A DNA stretch of 64,000 nt from Neogemmobacter tilapiae (GCF_014652215.1 NZ_BMYJ01000005.1:290349-354348), one strand, 5' to 3'. Shown: positions 1 through 8,734, counted from the first letter of the stretch. Notes: generated from the letters alone by a model not told the origin. A program made the numbers and translations.

Positions 1-165
1 CAGGCCCGACAGACCCCAGTAAACGATGAACAGCCCCAGCAGTGTCAGGATCGTGTTCAGTGGCCCGGAAAACAAGTTCTCCCGCAGCCATTTGATTGCA
101 CCGCTGTCGCGCGCCGGGGGCGCTTCGGGCGGCAGCATTTCGGTTCGGATGAAGGTCTGGGTCAT
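1..165 (-). CDS. aapM: General L-amino acid ABC transporter permease AapM (N-terminal part)
   Basis: Only the first 55 codons are in the window; the gene runs off the left edge. The visible part starts MTQTFIRTEMLPPEA and enters a first hydrophobic helix, as is usual for the second permease of the general L-amino acid (Aap/Bzt) importer. The ATG lies one base after the stop codon of aapQ, so the two are almost certainly translated from one mRNA. AapM pairs with AapQ to form the inner-membrane channel driven by an ATPase, AapP, that should lie just beyond the edge. The identity rests mostly on context and the N-terminal pattern. Confidence 0.85.
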   Translation of the reverse strand, partial: MTQTFIRTEMLPPEAPPARDSGAIKWLRENLFSGPLNTILTLLGLFIVYWGLSGL

Positions 166-166
166 G

Positions 167-1510
167 TTAGCGCGCCTTCAACTGAACGGATTGGTTGTAG
201 ATGTTCATGCCGACCGAGATGATCAGACTGATCGTCAGATAGATCAGCATCATCAGCAGCATACATTCCAACTCGCGCCCCGTCTGGTTCAGGGTGATTC
301 CCCCCAATGTGCCGCGCAGGTCAAGATAAGACACGGCAATGCCCAAAGAGGTGTTTTTGGTAAGGTTCAGATACTGGCTGATCAGCGGCGGGATGATCAC
401 CCGCAGCGCCTGCGGCAGCACCACAAGGCTCATCGTCCGGCCGGGGCGTAGGCCCAAGGCGAACGAAGCCTCGGACTGCCCCTTGCTGATCGCCATGATC
501 CCCGCCCGCACGATTTCGGCAATGAACGCGCCCGTATACAGCGCCAAAGCCACCGTCAGCGCCAAAAGCGAGGCGGAAATGGTGAAACCGCCCTGGAAGT
601 TGAAACCTTGGCTTACGCCCGCCTCAGTCACAGGAAAGGCCGGAACCTCCAGATGGAAGCCCATCGCAATCAGCAAAAGCACCAGCGGCGCAAACAGGAT
701 CAGCAGAGACTTCCACCAGGTCGTGGGTCGCACGCCCGTCGTTTCCTGCACCACACGCGCCTTGCGCCGCAGTTGCGCATTCACCCAGATCGATGCGGCC
801 ACAACCGCCAGCGCGGCCAGAACCGAAAAGCTGATGGTGAAATCGCCGATGCTGAACGAACCCAAGGGCCGTTCCAGCAGGGGCTTGGGCATGAACATGC
901 CCCGCTTGGTGATCGCCACCGTGTCGAACAGCACCTTGGACGCCGCTGGGGTTGTCACGGCATCGGGCGGCAACGTGCCCCCCTGGGCCTCAATCGCCAG
1001 CGCATCGATCATCGGCTGCGTGACCTTGAAATCCTTCGGCTCCGGTCCGATTTCGGTCAACGGCACATAGATGAACAGGATCCAGAGAAGCACCGGAATA
1101 TTGCGGAAAATTTCCACATAGACCGTCATGATCCGCGCCACCAACCAGTTCTTCGACAGGCGCAGGACGCCCACCAGAACCCCGACGATGGTCGCCAGAA
1201 TGCAGCCCACAAAGGCCACCAGCAGCGTGTTCGCCAGCCCCACGAAAAGGGCGCGCCCGTGGCTGGAATCATTCGTATAGGGGATCAGGGTCTGTTCAAT
1301 ATCATACCCGGCCCGCACCCATAGAAAGTTATAGTTGAACGTCTTGCCCTTGGCGGCAAGGTTATCGATCGTGTTGTTGACCAGCCAAGACAGGGCCAGC
1401 CCGAACAAGATCAGCACGACGATCTGAATGGTCATCGACCGGAACCGCGTGTCATAGATAAGCATACTCAGCCGAAAGTTTTCCTTCGGCGTTTCCGTGG
1501 CATAGGCCAT
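167..1510 (-). CDS. aapQ: General L-amino acid ABC transporter permease AapQ
   Basis: A 447-residue inner-membrane permease of the HisMQ/GltK class. The sequence has a first membrane helix near residues 25-45, a long periplasmic stretch that is typical of AapQ/BztB, a cluster of helices around residues 95-165 (VEIFRNIPVLLWILF) and the cytoplasmic EAA loop near the C-terminus (EASFALGLRPGRTMSLVVLP), which docks on the ATPase. It sits between the binding protein aapJ and the second permease aapM. In this family the transporter takes up a broad range of L-amino acids, acidic ones included. The start gives a normal N-terminus and lies about 136 bases after aapJ, with an intercistronic hairpin between them. 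Confidence 0.95.
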   Translation of the reverse strand: MAYATETPKENFRLSMLIYDTRFRSMTIQIVVLILFGLALSWLVNNTIDNLAAKGKTFNYNFLWVRAGYDIEQTLIPYTNDSSHGRALFVGLANTLLVAFVGCILATIVGVLVGVLRLSKNWLVARIMTVYVEIFRNIPVLLWILFIYVPLTEIGPEPKDFKVTQPMIDALAIEAQGGTLPPDAVTTPAASKVLFDTVAITKRGMFMPKPLLERPLGSFSIGDFTISFSVLAALAVVAASIWVNAQLRRKARVVQETTGVRPTTWWKSLLILFAPLVLLLIAMGFHLEVPAFPVTEAGVSQGFNFQGGFTISASLLALTVALALYTGAFIAEIVRAGIMAISKGQSEASFALGLRPGRTMSLVVLPQALRVIIPPLISQYLNLTKNTSLGIAVSYLDLRGTLGGITLNQTGRELECMLLMMLIYLTISLIISVGMNIYNQSVQLKAR

Positions 1511-1597
1511 ATTTGTTCCCCTGTGCCCGCCCTGTCCGGCTTGATGCCGTATTTTCTGCGGTCATGCCGCCGGGTCGGTCATTCTTGTCCGTCTTGG

Positions 1598-1637
1598 TCA
1601 AAAGCCCTCGGGCGGCCCGTTGCCAGACCGCCCGAGG
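1598..1637 (-). terminator. Intercistronic hairpin between aapJ and aapQ
   Basis: A 10-base-pair perfect stem (CCTCGGGCGG at 1606-1615 with CCGCCCGAGG at 1628-1637). Read on the minus strand it is followed by GCTTTTG, and it begins about 9 bases after the aapJ stop codon. Such partial terminators or 3'-stabilising hairpins commonly follow the binding-protein gene of ABC operons, giving more binding protein than permease. That role is inferred. Confidence 0.6.
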
Positions 1638-1646
1638 TTGTTCAGA

Positions 1647-2657
1647 TCACCGGAACGGTGCGGCGTATTGCAGGCCGCCTTGCGTCCACAGCGCGTTCAG
1701 GCCACGGGCCAGACCGATCGGGGTGCTTTCGCCGATGTTGGCATCGAACACTTCGCCATAGTTGCCCACCGCCAGAACGGCGCGCTTGGCGAATTCATTG
1801 TCCAAACCAATCTTGGCGCCCATGTCGCCTTCCAGACCGGCCAGACGCTTCACTTCCGGGTCGGTCGTCGAAGCGGCGATTTCTTCAAAGTTCGCTTTGG
1901 TGATACCTTTTTCTTCGGCGATCAGCAGCGCGAAATAGGTCCAGCGGACGATGTCACCCCACTGGTTGTCGCCATGACGCACGACCGGGCCCAGCGGTTC
2001 TTTCGAGATGATTTCCGGCAGGATGATGTGGTTTTCCGCATCCGCCATCGTCGCGCGGCTAGCGGCCAACCCCGAAGCGTCGGTCGTGTAGGTGTCGCAA
2101 GCCCCGGCCAGATACTGACGCTGACCTTCGCTGTCGTCAGCCACGTTGACGGCGGTGTAGGTCATGTTGTTAGCCTTGAAGAAGTCGGCCAAGTTCAGTT
2201 CCGTTGTGGTGCCGGTCTGGATGCAGACCGTCGCGCCGTTCAGCTCTTTCGCCGAGGTAACGCCCAGATCTTTCTTCACCATGAAGCCTTGGCCATCATA
2301 GTAGTTCACCGCCACGAAATCCAAGGCCAGCTCGGTATCGCGCGAGAAGGTCCAAGTCGAGTTGCGGATCAGAACATCGACTTCGCCCGAGGCCAGCGCC
2401 GTGAAACGGGTCTCGCCGGTGGTCGGCACGAATTTCACCTTTGATGCGTCGCCCAGAACGGCCGCAGCCAAGGCTTTGCACAGATCGACGTCAAAGCCGG
2501 TCCAAGTGCCGTCAGCCCCCGGTGCGCCAAAGCCGGTCAGACCGGTGTTCGACCCGCAGATCAGCTCGCCACGCGCTTTCACGTCATCCAGCGTGCCGGC
2601 TTGCGCCACGCCTGCGGCCAGTACGGCGGCGGTTGCCAGCAATACGGTCTTTTTCAT
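1647..2657 (-). CDS. aapJ: General L-amino acid ABC transporter periplasmic binding protein AapJ
   Basis: A 336-residue solute-binding protein of family 3. It begins MKKTVLLATAAVLAAGVAQAG, a clear Sec signal peptide. The body has the expected pattern: two early cysteines (GELICGSNTG and VDLCKALA), a substrate arginine region (GETRFTALASGEVDVLIRN) and the later C-T-Y-T-T-D-A-S segment. An in-frame start 14 codons upstream exists, but the ATG at 2657 is preceded by GGAAGAGGG at good spacing and opens directly with the signal peptide. As first gene of aapJQM(P), it captures L-amino acids in the periplasm. The 214 bases upstream should contain its promoter. Confidence 0.95.
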   Translation of the reverse strand: MKKTVLLATAAVLAAGVAQAGTLDDVKARGELICGSNTGLTGFGAPGADGTWTGFDVDLCKALAAAVLGDASKVKFVPTTGETRFTALASGEVDVLIRNSTWTFSRDTELALDFVAVNYYDGQGFMVKKDLGVTSAKELNGATVCIQTGTTTELNLADFFKANNMTYTAVNVADDSEGQRQYLAGACDTYTTDASGLAASRATMADAENHIILPEIISKEPLGPVVRHGDNQWGDIVRWTYFALLIAEEKGITKANFEEIAASTTDPEVKRLAGLEGDMGAKIGLDNEFAKRAVLAVGNYGEVFDANIGESTPIGLARGLNALWTQGGLQYAAPFR

Positions 2658-2793
2658 GCTACCCTCTTCCTGTGTGTCCGCCACGGTTCGGACGGACAAG
2701 TGATGCGCCTTGTCGGCGCGGAAAACTGACGGAGGGGTTCACCCTCTCAGTCCACGCAGTTTCTGACATCGCGGTTTCAAAGGTCAAGGGAAA

Positions 2794-2829
2794 GCCAGTG
2801 ATTAAATTTTCTCTTTTATGCCAGTGATT
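2794..2829. promoter_or_regulatory. Direct repeats upstream of aapJ, possible regulator sites
   Basis: The 10-mer GCCAGTGATT occurs at 2794-2803 and again at 2820-2829, 26 bases apart, in an AT-richer patch of the gap between the ATP12 gene and aapJ. Two identical sites about two and a half helical turns apart would fit binding of a regulator to the aapJ promoter region. No convincing -35/-10 pair was recognised here, and the regulator is unknown. Confidence 0.3.
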
Positions 2830-2871
2830 TGCACGATTTTAGTGCGCATTTCGCAGCAAAGTGGCGAAAAT

Positions 2872-3594
2872 TCAGGCCGATTGTGACCGACACAATGCCC
2901 AGAATCGCCCCGCACTTTCCAAAGCGCTTTGCTTCAACCGAGCCACCTCGACGGCTTCGTCGTCCTGTCCCCACTGCGTGGCCTGCCAATCCTCATCCAC
3001 ACGTGCGATAGCCCAAAGCTGCTCCAGCGTCAGCCGGTCGTGGGTAAAGGCCAAGGCCAGAACCAGCGATCCGGTGATCGCCACCAGATCGTGAAAGGCC
3101 GCCAGTTCAAAGGCATTCAGCCGATGCACCTGATCGGCCAAGGCCTGCACGCTGGCCGGGGGCTGATCCACCGGCACGACGCCCTGCGTTACCAGCAATG
3201 GCGCGGCGAACTGCGCCGCAGCCCATTCCAGCATCGGATTCCACAACTCTGCCTGCCGTGCGGCCAGCGCGGCAGGGCCGGTCGCCCGATAGCACAGCAG
3301 ATCATGCCCGCCATAGGCCGCCAGCAGATTCGCGACCTCGGCGAATTGCGGGGCCACCTTATCCAGCGCCGAATTGGCGGTGCGGGTCAGCGGCATCGTA
3401 TCGGGCCGGATCTGGCCCTGCTGCGCCTCCCATTCTTCGGCCACTGCTTGCGCAAGCGCGCCTGTCGGTAGCACCAGTGCCCGCTTAGCCGGGGTCTTTA
3501 CCCCCCGTCCGTCCAGCACCACAGCATAACCGTCATCAACAACCGCAACCCCGGTTTCCTTCCAGAAACGCTTGGCCGTCCAACCTGCCGCCAT
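2872..3594 (-). CDS. ATP12 family F1-ATPase assembly chaperone
   Basis: A 240-residue protein matching the ATP12 family: N-terminal WTAKRFWKETGVAVVDDGYAVVLDGR, then TPAKRALVLPT, ALAQAVAEEWEAQ, MPLTRTANSALD and the HDLLCYRA segment. In mitochondria Atp12 binds the F1 alpha subunit during ATP synthase assembly; alphaproteobacteria keep a homologue assumed to do the same in the cytoplasm. The start is 3 bases after the stop of the pseudouridine synthase gene, so it is the last member of that run. The length is normal for bacterial members. Confidence 0.9.
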   Translation of the reverse strand: MAAGWTAKRFWKETGVAVVDDGYAVVLDGRGVKTPAKRALVLPTGALAQAVAEEWEAQQGQIRPDTMPLTRTANSALDKVAPQFAEVANLLAAYGGHDLLCYRATGPAALAARQAELWNPMLEWAAAQFAAPLLVTQGVVPVDQPPASVQALADQVHRLNAFELAAFHDLVAITGSLVLALAFTHDRLTLEQLWAIARVDEDWQATQWGQDDEAVEVARLKQSALESAGRFWALCRSQSA

Positions 3595-3597
3595 CGC

Positions 3598-4650
3598 TCA
3601 ATCCTTCCGATGGATGAAAGGATCGGCAGGCACGTCGTTTTCCTTCCAGTCCAGCGTCTTCCACGTCTTGGCCATGTGTTCCGGCAAGGGCGCGGTAAAG
3701 GTCATCATCTTCTTTGTGATCGGATGCTCCACCGACAGGCTCCGCGCATGCAGATGCAGTTTGCGGCTGATGTCGCCGCCGGAACCCGCGCCCCAGCCAT
3801 CACCCTGATTCTCCTGCGCCCCGCCGCCGTATTTCCCGTCACCCAGAATCGGATGCCCCAGCTCGGCCATATGCGCCCGCAACTGGTGCGTCCGGCCTGT
3901 GACCGGCTCCAACGCCATCCAAGACATTCGTGTCCCCAGAAACCACAGGGTAAAGAAGTCCGTATGCGCCCGTTTCGCGTCTGGATAGTCGCCCATCTTT
4001 GCCGGATGCACGCACATCATCTTTTCGCCTTCGCCGCCCCGCCCGTGACCGGGGGCTTTTATCAGCCCGTATTTGATGGACCCTTGCCGCGGGTTCGGCA
4101 CACCCGCCACCAGCGCCCAATAGATCTTGCGCGTTTCGCGGTGTCGCAAAGCCTCGGACAGTGCGCGTGCCACCCGATCTGTCCGTGCCAGCATCAGCAC
4201 GCCCGATGTGTCCTTGTCCAACCGGTGCACCAGCTTTGGCTTGTCCTTATAGCCGAATTTCAGCGCCGCGGCCAAACCGTCCACATGCCGATCACCTTGC
4301 CCGCTGCCACCTTGGCTGGGCAGGCCCGCCGGTTTGTTCAGGATGATCAGATGTTCATCTTTAAAGATCACCGCATTTTGGATCATCTGTTCATCCGAAA
4401 TGCTGATCTTGTCCGATTTCGGCCGTGCCGCGACCTCATTCGCGTCGGGTAGGGGCGGAATACGGATTTCCATGCCCGGTGCCACACGGTCGGACGCCTT
4501 GACCCGCCCGCCATCCACCCGAATCTGCCCCGTCCGGCACAACTTTTCCACCGCCCCCTGCGTCAGATGCGGGAAACGCTTTTTGAACCACCGATCCAAC
4601 CGCTGCTCGCCATCTTCGTGCGAGACTTTCAACATCATGATCCCGCTCAT
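3598..4650 (-). CDS. rluC: RluA-family 23S rRNA pseudouridine synthase (RluC type)
   Basis: A 350-residue enzyme with an N-terminal S4 RNA-binding domain (RLDRWFKKRFPHL, then LCRTGQIRVDGGRV) and an RluA catalytic domain carrying the signature HRLDKDTSGVLMLA with the catalytic aspartate. Later blocks are RKIYWALV, EPVTGRTHQLRAH and GHPILGDGKYGG. RluC isomerises uridines in 23S rRNA. The reading frame is open 92 codons further upstream, but that part runs through crcB in another frame. The ATG at 4650 overlaps the crcB stop (ATGA) and is the sensible start. Two further ATGs at 4638 and 4635 are weaker options. Confidence 0.9.
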   Translation of the reverse strand: MSGIMMLKVSHEDGEQRLDRWFKKRFPHLTQGAVEKLCRTGQIRVDGGRVKASDRVAPGMEIRIPPLPDANEVAARPKSDKISISDEQMIQNAVIFKDEHLIILNKPAGLPSQGGSGQGDRHVDGLAAALKFGYKDKPKLVHRLDKDTSGVLMLARTDRVARALSEALRHRETRKIYWALVAGVPNPRQGSIKYGLIKAPGHGRGGEGEKMMCVHPAKMGDYPDAKRAHTDFFTLWFLGTRMSWMALEPVTGRTHQLRAHMAELGHPILGDGKYGGGAQENQGDGWGAGSGGDISRKLHLHARSLSVEHPITKKMMTFTAPLPEHMAKTWKTLDWKENDVPADPFIHRKD

Positions 4651-5000
4651 GGCGTGATCCCCCTTGCAATGTATGCGCCAAGGCCAACCGCCCCCAGCGA
4701 CAGAATGACCGTGCCCCCGGCATAGGCCAAAGCGGGCAGGATCTGCCCGGCTTGCCACAGCTTCATCGTGTCCAGCGCATAGGCCGAAAACGTGGTAAAG
4801 CCGCCCAGAATCCCGGTCATCAGAAAAAACACCCAGGCCGAACGCCCTTCCAACAGCACGAAAAGCCCGCCCATCAGCAGGCAGCCCAGCACGTTGATGG
4901 TCATGATTCCCCACGGCGCAGGCCAAAGGCTGACCGCCAAAAAGCGCAAAGATGCGCCGATTGCCCCACCAAGGGCGACAAGAGGAAGGGACTGGATCAT
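4647..5000 (-). CDS. crcB: Fluoride ion channel CrcB/FluC
   Basis: A 117-residue, four-helix membrane protein. It has the family motifs GGAIGASLRF near the N-terminus, INVLGCLLMG in helix 2 and the GGFTTFSAYALDT segment (sodium site and pore-lining phenylalanine/threonine region) in helix 3. FluC exports fluoride as a dimer with dual topology. The frame is open 28 codons further upstream, but that part lacks family character, so the ATG at 5000 was chosen. The gene overlaps the pseudouridine synthase gene by four bases. No fluoride riboswitch was recognised upstream. Confidence 0.93.
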   Translation of the reverse strand: MIQSLPLVALGGAIGASLRFLAVSLWPAPWGIMTINVLGCLLMGGLFVLLEGRSAWVFFLMTGILGGFTTFSAYALDTMKLWQAGQILPALAYAGGTVILSLGAVGLGAYIARGITP

Positions 5001-5085
5001 TCGCCGTCCATCCGCCGCGCTGGGCGGATTGTCAACCTTTCTGGCTGCGCGGCAGGTTTTTGTAGTCCCGCTTATCGGCCCCAAC

Positions 5086-5745
5086 CTAGGCGCGGCGCGG
5101 GCGCATCGGGCAGGGCAGCGCGCGCGAACCTGTCAGTATGGCCAGCGCCCCCGGCCCCATCAATCGGTCCAGTTCCGGCGCATCGCAGAACAGACCACCG
5201 GTGTAAGTTCCATAGGCTGGCAGAATGACTCGCTTCTCGTCCAGAAGGAAACAAGGCCGTGCAGTCCCCGCAAGACGTTGTTTTGGGTGATAATGCCCAG
5301 AAATCTCGGCCGCGCTACGACTTTCGGCCTGGTGACGAAAGACCAGTTGTTCGATCCAAAGTTCCGCCCGATGACTACCCCCAATGTCCAGCGGGCCCGG
5401 ATCGTGGTTCCCTTCCACCCAAACCCATTCCCGCCCGGCCATCAGCCGCATCAAGGTCTGGCGTTCCGCCTCACCCAAAGCCGCGCCCGCCGCCAGATCG
5501 TCAAAACTGTCCCCCAGACAGATCACCCGCCCCGCCCCGGTCCGATCCAGATCATCCGAAAGCCGCGAAAGGGTCGCCAAGGAATCATAGGGCGGCAAAA
5601 GCCCACCCCCCCGCCGTGCAAGCCGTTCCGATTTGCCCAAGTGCAGGTCTGACACGCAAAGCAAGCCCCGCGCCGCCCAGAACAAAGCACCCGAGGGCAA
5701 CGCCGTCAGCCCATGGCCCGCAAAGTTGAAATCATAGCCGTTCAT
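5086..5745 (-). CDS. pdeM: Ligase-associated DNA damage response metallophosphoesterase PdeM
   Basis: A 219-residue calcineurin-like phosphoesterase. All metal-binding motifs are present in order: SDLHLGK, CLGDSFDD, EGNHDPG and SGHYHPK. The family, found beside an Lhr-like helicase and often a ligase and exonuclease, is called PdeM. Its direct neighbour upstream is exactly that helicase, whose stop is 27 bases away. An in-frame TTG at 5763 would add six residues; the ATG at 5745 was preferred. It probably cleaves nucleic-acid phosphodiesters, but no substrate can be read from the sequence. Confidence 0.88.
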   Translation of the reverse strand: MNGYDFNFAGHGLTALPSGALFWAARGLLCVSDLHLGKSERLARRGGGLLPPYDSLATLSRLSDDLDRTGAGRVICLGDSFDDLAAGAALGEAERQTLMRLMAGREWVWVEGNHDPGPLDIGGSHRAELWIEQLVFRHQAESRSAAEISGHYHPKQRLAGTARPCFLLDEKRVILPAYGTYTGGLFCDAPELDRLMGPGALAILTGSRALPCPMRPRRA

Positions 5746-5772
5746 GCCTTGTTCTTGCGGCAATCGCCCCGA

Positions 5773-8166
5773 TCAAGCAAGCCCCGCCGCCTGCATCAAC
5801 CGCTCCGCCTGCACCGCCAGCAGCCTTTCGCGCCCCTCGCCCTGCACCGGCACCTTGCCCACCTCAAGGAACAGTGGTGCTGCCAAGGGCGGCACCCGTT
5901 CCAACCGCCGCAGGTCGATCCGGTCGCCCACCCGCGCAAACAATTCCTCGATCCGCCCGAAATCGACCATGCCCCGCATCACCTCATCCCGCGTCAGGCG
6001 CAGCATCAGATGGTCAGGATCAAACCGCCGCAAAGTGTCATACAGGATGTCAGAGGAAAACGTCGCCTGTCGCCCCGACTTGCGCCGCCCCTGATGCTGA
6101 CGCTCAATCAAGCCGCTGATCACCCCCACCGTGCGAAAGGTCCGCTTCATCAAGGCATTGCCCTGCAACCAGCCTTCCAACCCGTCCCGCATCCGTGCCA
6201 AGTCGAACAGCTGGCCAAGTTCCAGCACCGGATCCAGCCCCCAGATCAGCGTCGCATAATCGCTGGCGACAAAACCCAAGGGGGCCAGCCCTTCCTCTTC
6301 CATCCGCTTGGTCAGGATCAGACCCAAGGTCTGCTGCGCATTCCGCCCCGCAAAGCCATGCACGCACAGATGTTCCCGCCCCTCATAGGGAAAGCTTTCC
6401 ACCAGCAGCGATTCCGCCTCCGGCATCCGGCTGACCCGCCGCTGCAAATCCAGCCATTCGGCGGTATGGGCGGGCAATTCCGGCCAGCTGTCCTGCGCCA
6501 AAATCTCCAAAATCCTGCGCGTCAGCAGGGTCGAGGTCGCAAATTTCGTGCCGCTGAAAACCGCCACCTTCGGGTCGCGCCCCGGTGAAGGCGTCACCTC
6601 CACCGTCAATTCGTTCAACCCCTCATAGCGCACCACCTTGCCGCCGATCAGGAACGTGTCCCCCGGCGTCAGACTGGCCGCAAAGCTTTCCTCCACCTCC
6701 CCCAAGGCCAGCCCGCCAAAGCGCCCCTTTAGCCGCACCTTCAGGGTTTCCGTGTCGATGATCGTGCCCAGATTCTGCCGGATGACAGAAGCCGCCCGAG
6801 GGTCGCGCAACTGCCAAAGCCCATCCCGCTGCATCAGCCTTTGCCAGCGGTCATAGGCCCGCAAGGCATAGCCCCCCGTCGCCACGAAATTCAGGCAATC
6901 GTCAAACTCGGCGCGGCTCAAGTCGGCATAGGGCCCCGCCCCACGTATTTCCGCCAGCAGCGCCTTTTCCTCAAACGGCCCGGCACAGGCCACCATCAGC
7001 ATATGCTGGCAAACCACATCCCTTGGCCCCGGCCCGCGCGGCTCGCCATCCAGATCATGCGCCTTCACCGCCTCCAGCGCCGCCTGACATTCCACAATCT
7101 CCCAACGGTTTGCGGGCACCAGCAGCGCCTTGGACGGCGCGTTGTAGCGGTGGTTCGCCCGGCCAATGCGCTGCACTAGCCGCTTTACGTTCTTCGGGGC
7201 CCCCACCTGAATGACCAGATCGACATCGCCCCAGTCGATCCCCAGATCAAGGCTCCCGGTGCAGACCACCGCCCGCAGCCGGCCCTCGACCATCGCCTGT
7301 TCCACCCGCTCGCGCTGTTCCCGCGCCAGACTGCCGTGGTGAATGCCAATCGGCAGGTTTTCCGTATTCGCCTGCCAAAGCTCGTGGAAAAAGATCTCCG
7401 CCTGCGCCCGCGTGTTGTGAAAGATCAGCGTCGTCCGATGCGCCTTGACCTGTTCCAGAATCTCGCCAATCGCATAGCGCCCGCCACCCCCCGCCCAAGG
7501 CGGGGCCGTTTCGGTTTCCAGCATCGAAATATCCGGGTCTGGCCCCGCCTCGGCCAACAGGATTTCCGTCCCAGCCCCCAGAAACCGCGCAAGGGCAGGG
7601 GGGTCTTCCACCGTTGCTGACAGCCCCACCCGCCGCAGGCCGGGGCAAAGCCGCTCCAGTCGCGCCAGACACAGCATCAGCTGATCCCCCCGCCGGCTTT
7701 CCGCCAAAGCGTGGATTTCATCCACCACCACCCGTTGCAGCCCGGCAAAGGTCCGCCCGGCATCCGGATAGGACAGCATCAGCGCCAAGGATTCCGGCGT
7801 TGTCAGCAGAATATGCGGCGGGTCCGCGCGCTGCCTCCGCCGCTGCGTATAGGACGTATCCCCCGTCCGATCCTCCACCCTGATCGCCAAACCCGCCCCT
7901 TCGATGGGCCGCCGCAGGTTCCGCCTTATGTCCGCCGCCAGCGCCTTGAGGGGCGAGATATACAGGGTGTGCAGCCCCGCCTCCGGCGTTTCCCCCAATT
8001 CCGCCAGACTGGGCAGAAAGCCCGAGAGCGTCTTGCCCCCACCTGTCGGTGCGATCAGCAGGGTCGAAGATCTGTCCCCAAGATCCAGCATCGCTTGCTG
8101 ATGCGAATGTAGCGCCCAACCTTGGGCGGCGAACCATTCGATAAGGCGGGCGGGCAAATCGGGCAT
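5773..8166 (-). CDS. Ligase-associated DNA damage response DEXH-box helicase (Lhr family)
   Basis: A 797-residue superfamily 2 helicase. Motif I is APTGGGKTLSGFLP near residue 40, motif II is VDEIHALAESRRGDQL, motif III is SATVEDP, and motifs IV-VI include FHNTRAQAEIFF, CTGSLDLGIDWGDVDLV and QRIGRANHR. The C-terminal third matches the Lhr-core winged-helix and DUF4145-like region of the 'ligase-associated' branch. The start at 8166 (MPDLPARLIEWF) was chosen because the open frame upstream runs into the preceding gene. Paired with pdeM it forms half of the usual four-gene repair set; no ATP-dependent ligase or exonuclease gene of that set is next to it. Confidence 0.92.
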   Translation of the reverse strand: MPDLPARLIEWFAAQGWALHSHQQAMLDLGDRSSTLLIAPTGGGKTLSGFLPSLAELGETPEAGLHTLYISPLKALAADIRRNLRRPIEGAGLAIRVEDRTGDTSYTQRRRQRADPPHILLTTPESLALMLSYPDAGRTFAGLQRVVVDEIHALAESRRGDQLMLCLARLERLCPGLRRVGLSATVEDPPALARFLGAGTEILLAEAGPDPDISMLETETAPPWAGGGGRYAIGEILEQVKAHRTTLIFHNTRAQAEIFFHELWQANTENLPIGIHHGSLAREQRERVEQAMVEGRLRAVVCTGSLDLGIDWGDVDLVIQVGAPKNVKRLVQRIGRANHRYNAPSKALLVPANRWEIVECQAALEAVKAHDLDGEPRGPGPRDVVCQHMLMVACAGPFEEKALLAEIRGAGPYADLSRAEFDDCLNFVATGGYALRAYDRWQRLMQRDGLWQLRDPRAASVIRQNLGTIIDTETLKVRLKGRFGGLALGEVEESFAASLTPGDTFLIGGKVVRYEGLNELTVEVTPSPGRDPKVAVFSGTKFATSTLLTRRILEILAQDSWPELPAHTAEWLDLQRRVSRMPEAESLLVESFPYEGREHLCVHGFAGRNAQQTLGLILTKRMEEEGLAPLGFVASDYATLIWGLDPVLELGQLFDLARMRDGLEGWLQGNALMKRTFRTVGVISGLIERQHQGRRKSGRQATFSSDILYDTLRRFDPDHLMLRLTRDEVMRGMVDFGRIEELFARVGDRIDLRRLERVPPLAAPLFLEVGKVPVQGEGRERLLAVQAERLMQAAGLA

Positions 8167-8197
8167 AGCCCGTTCTGCCCGCCCGCCTGATGCCACG

Positions 8198-8734
8198 TCA
8201 ACTGGCAGACCGCACATGCAGATGACGGATCAGCGCCCGTTCGGTTGGGGCAGGGGCCCGTTCTTCACGCCGATATTCCCGCCCATCTGCGGTTCTTTTG
8301 ACAAGCCCCAGTTCCACCATTGTGCGGCGCAGGATCGCGGCATCGCCAAACAGGTGCAAACGGTTCAATCGGCTGCTGATTTCTTGCTCGGTCATCACCG
8401 CCCCCTTGGGCAACTGTGACCAAAGTCCCCAGACGGCCAAATGTTGCAAGTTTGTCTTTGCTGGCCAGCGCAGCAGAAGCCCTTGCCCGTCGAAATGCCG
8501 CAAGGCCTGCGTCACGCGCGGCTGATCAACAACCATCATCGATCCGGCCGGTTCGATCTGTGCCAGCGCCCCAGAACGGAAATGTTGAAAATTCTGCCAC
8601 CCCCCCGCGCGGGCTAACATGTTCATAAGAGCCAGATGACTTGGGGCAGACCCTGCCTGCGCCAGTGCCTGATGCAGGCGGCGGGCAAAGGGGGAAAGGT
8701 CGTCAATCGTCAGGGATAGAACAGGGCGTGTCAT
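8198..8734 (-). CDS. DUF2087 domain-containing protein
   Basis: A 178-residue protein. The second half (RHFDGQGLLLRWPAKTNLQH, then EISSRLNRLHLFGDAAILR and LGLVKRTADGREYRR) matches the DUF2087 domain, which is found alone or fused to regulators. The first half (HQALAQAGSAPSHLALMNMLARAGGWQNFQHF) resembles a short helical region seen in glyoxalase-like or toxin-linked proteins and is not assigned. DUF2087 folds like a small winged helix and may bind nucleic acid; its biological role is unknown. It lies 31 bases upstream of the helicase gene on the same strand, so the two may be co-transcribed. Confidence 0.8.
   Translation of the reverse strand: MTRPVLSLTIDDLSPFARRLHQALAQAGSAPSHLALMNMLARAGGWQNFQHFRSGALAQIEPAGSMMVVDQPRVTQALRHFDGQGLLLRWPAKTNLQHLAVWGLWSQLPKGAVMTEQEISSRLNRLHLFGDAAILRRTMVELGLVKRTADGREYRREERAPAPTERALIRHLHVRSAS

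Noticed and set aside
5001..5085. Fluoride riboswitch upstream of crcB
   Set aside because: The gap does not show the conserved GG-GAUGG and pseudoknot pattern expected of the crcB motif.
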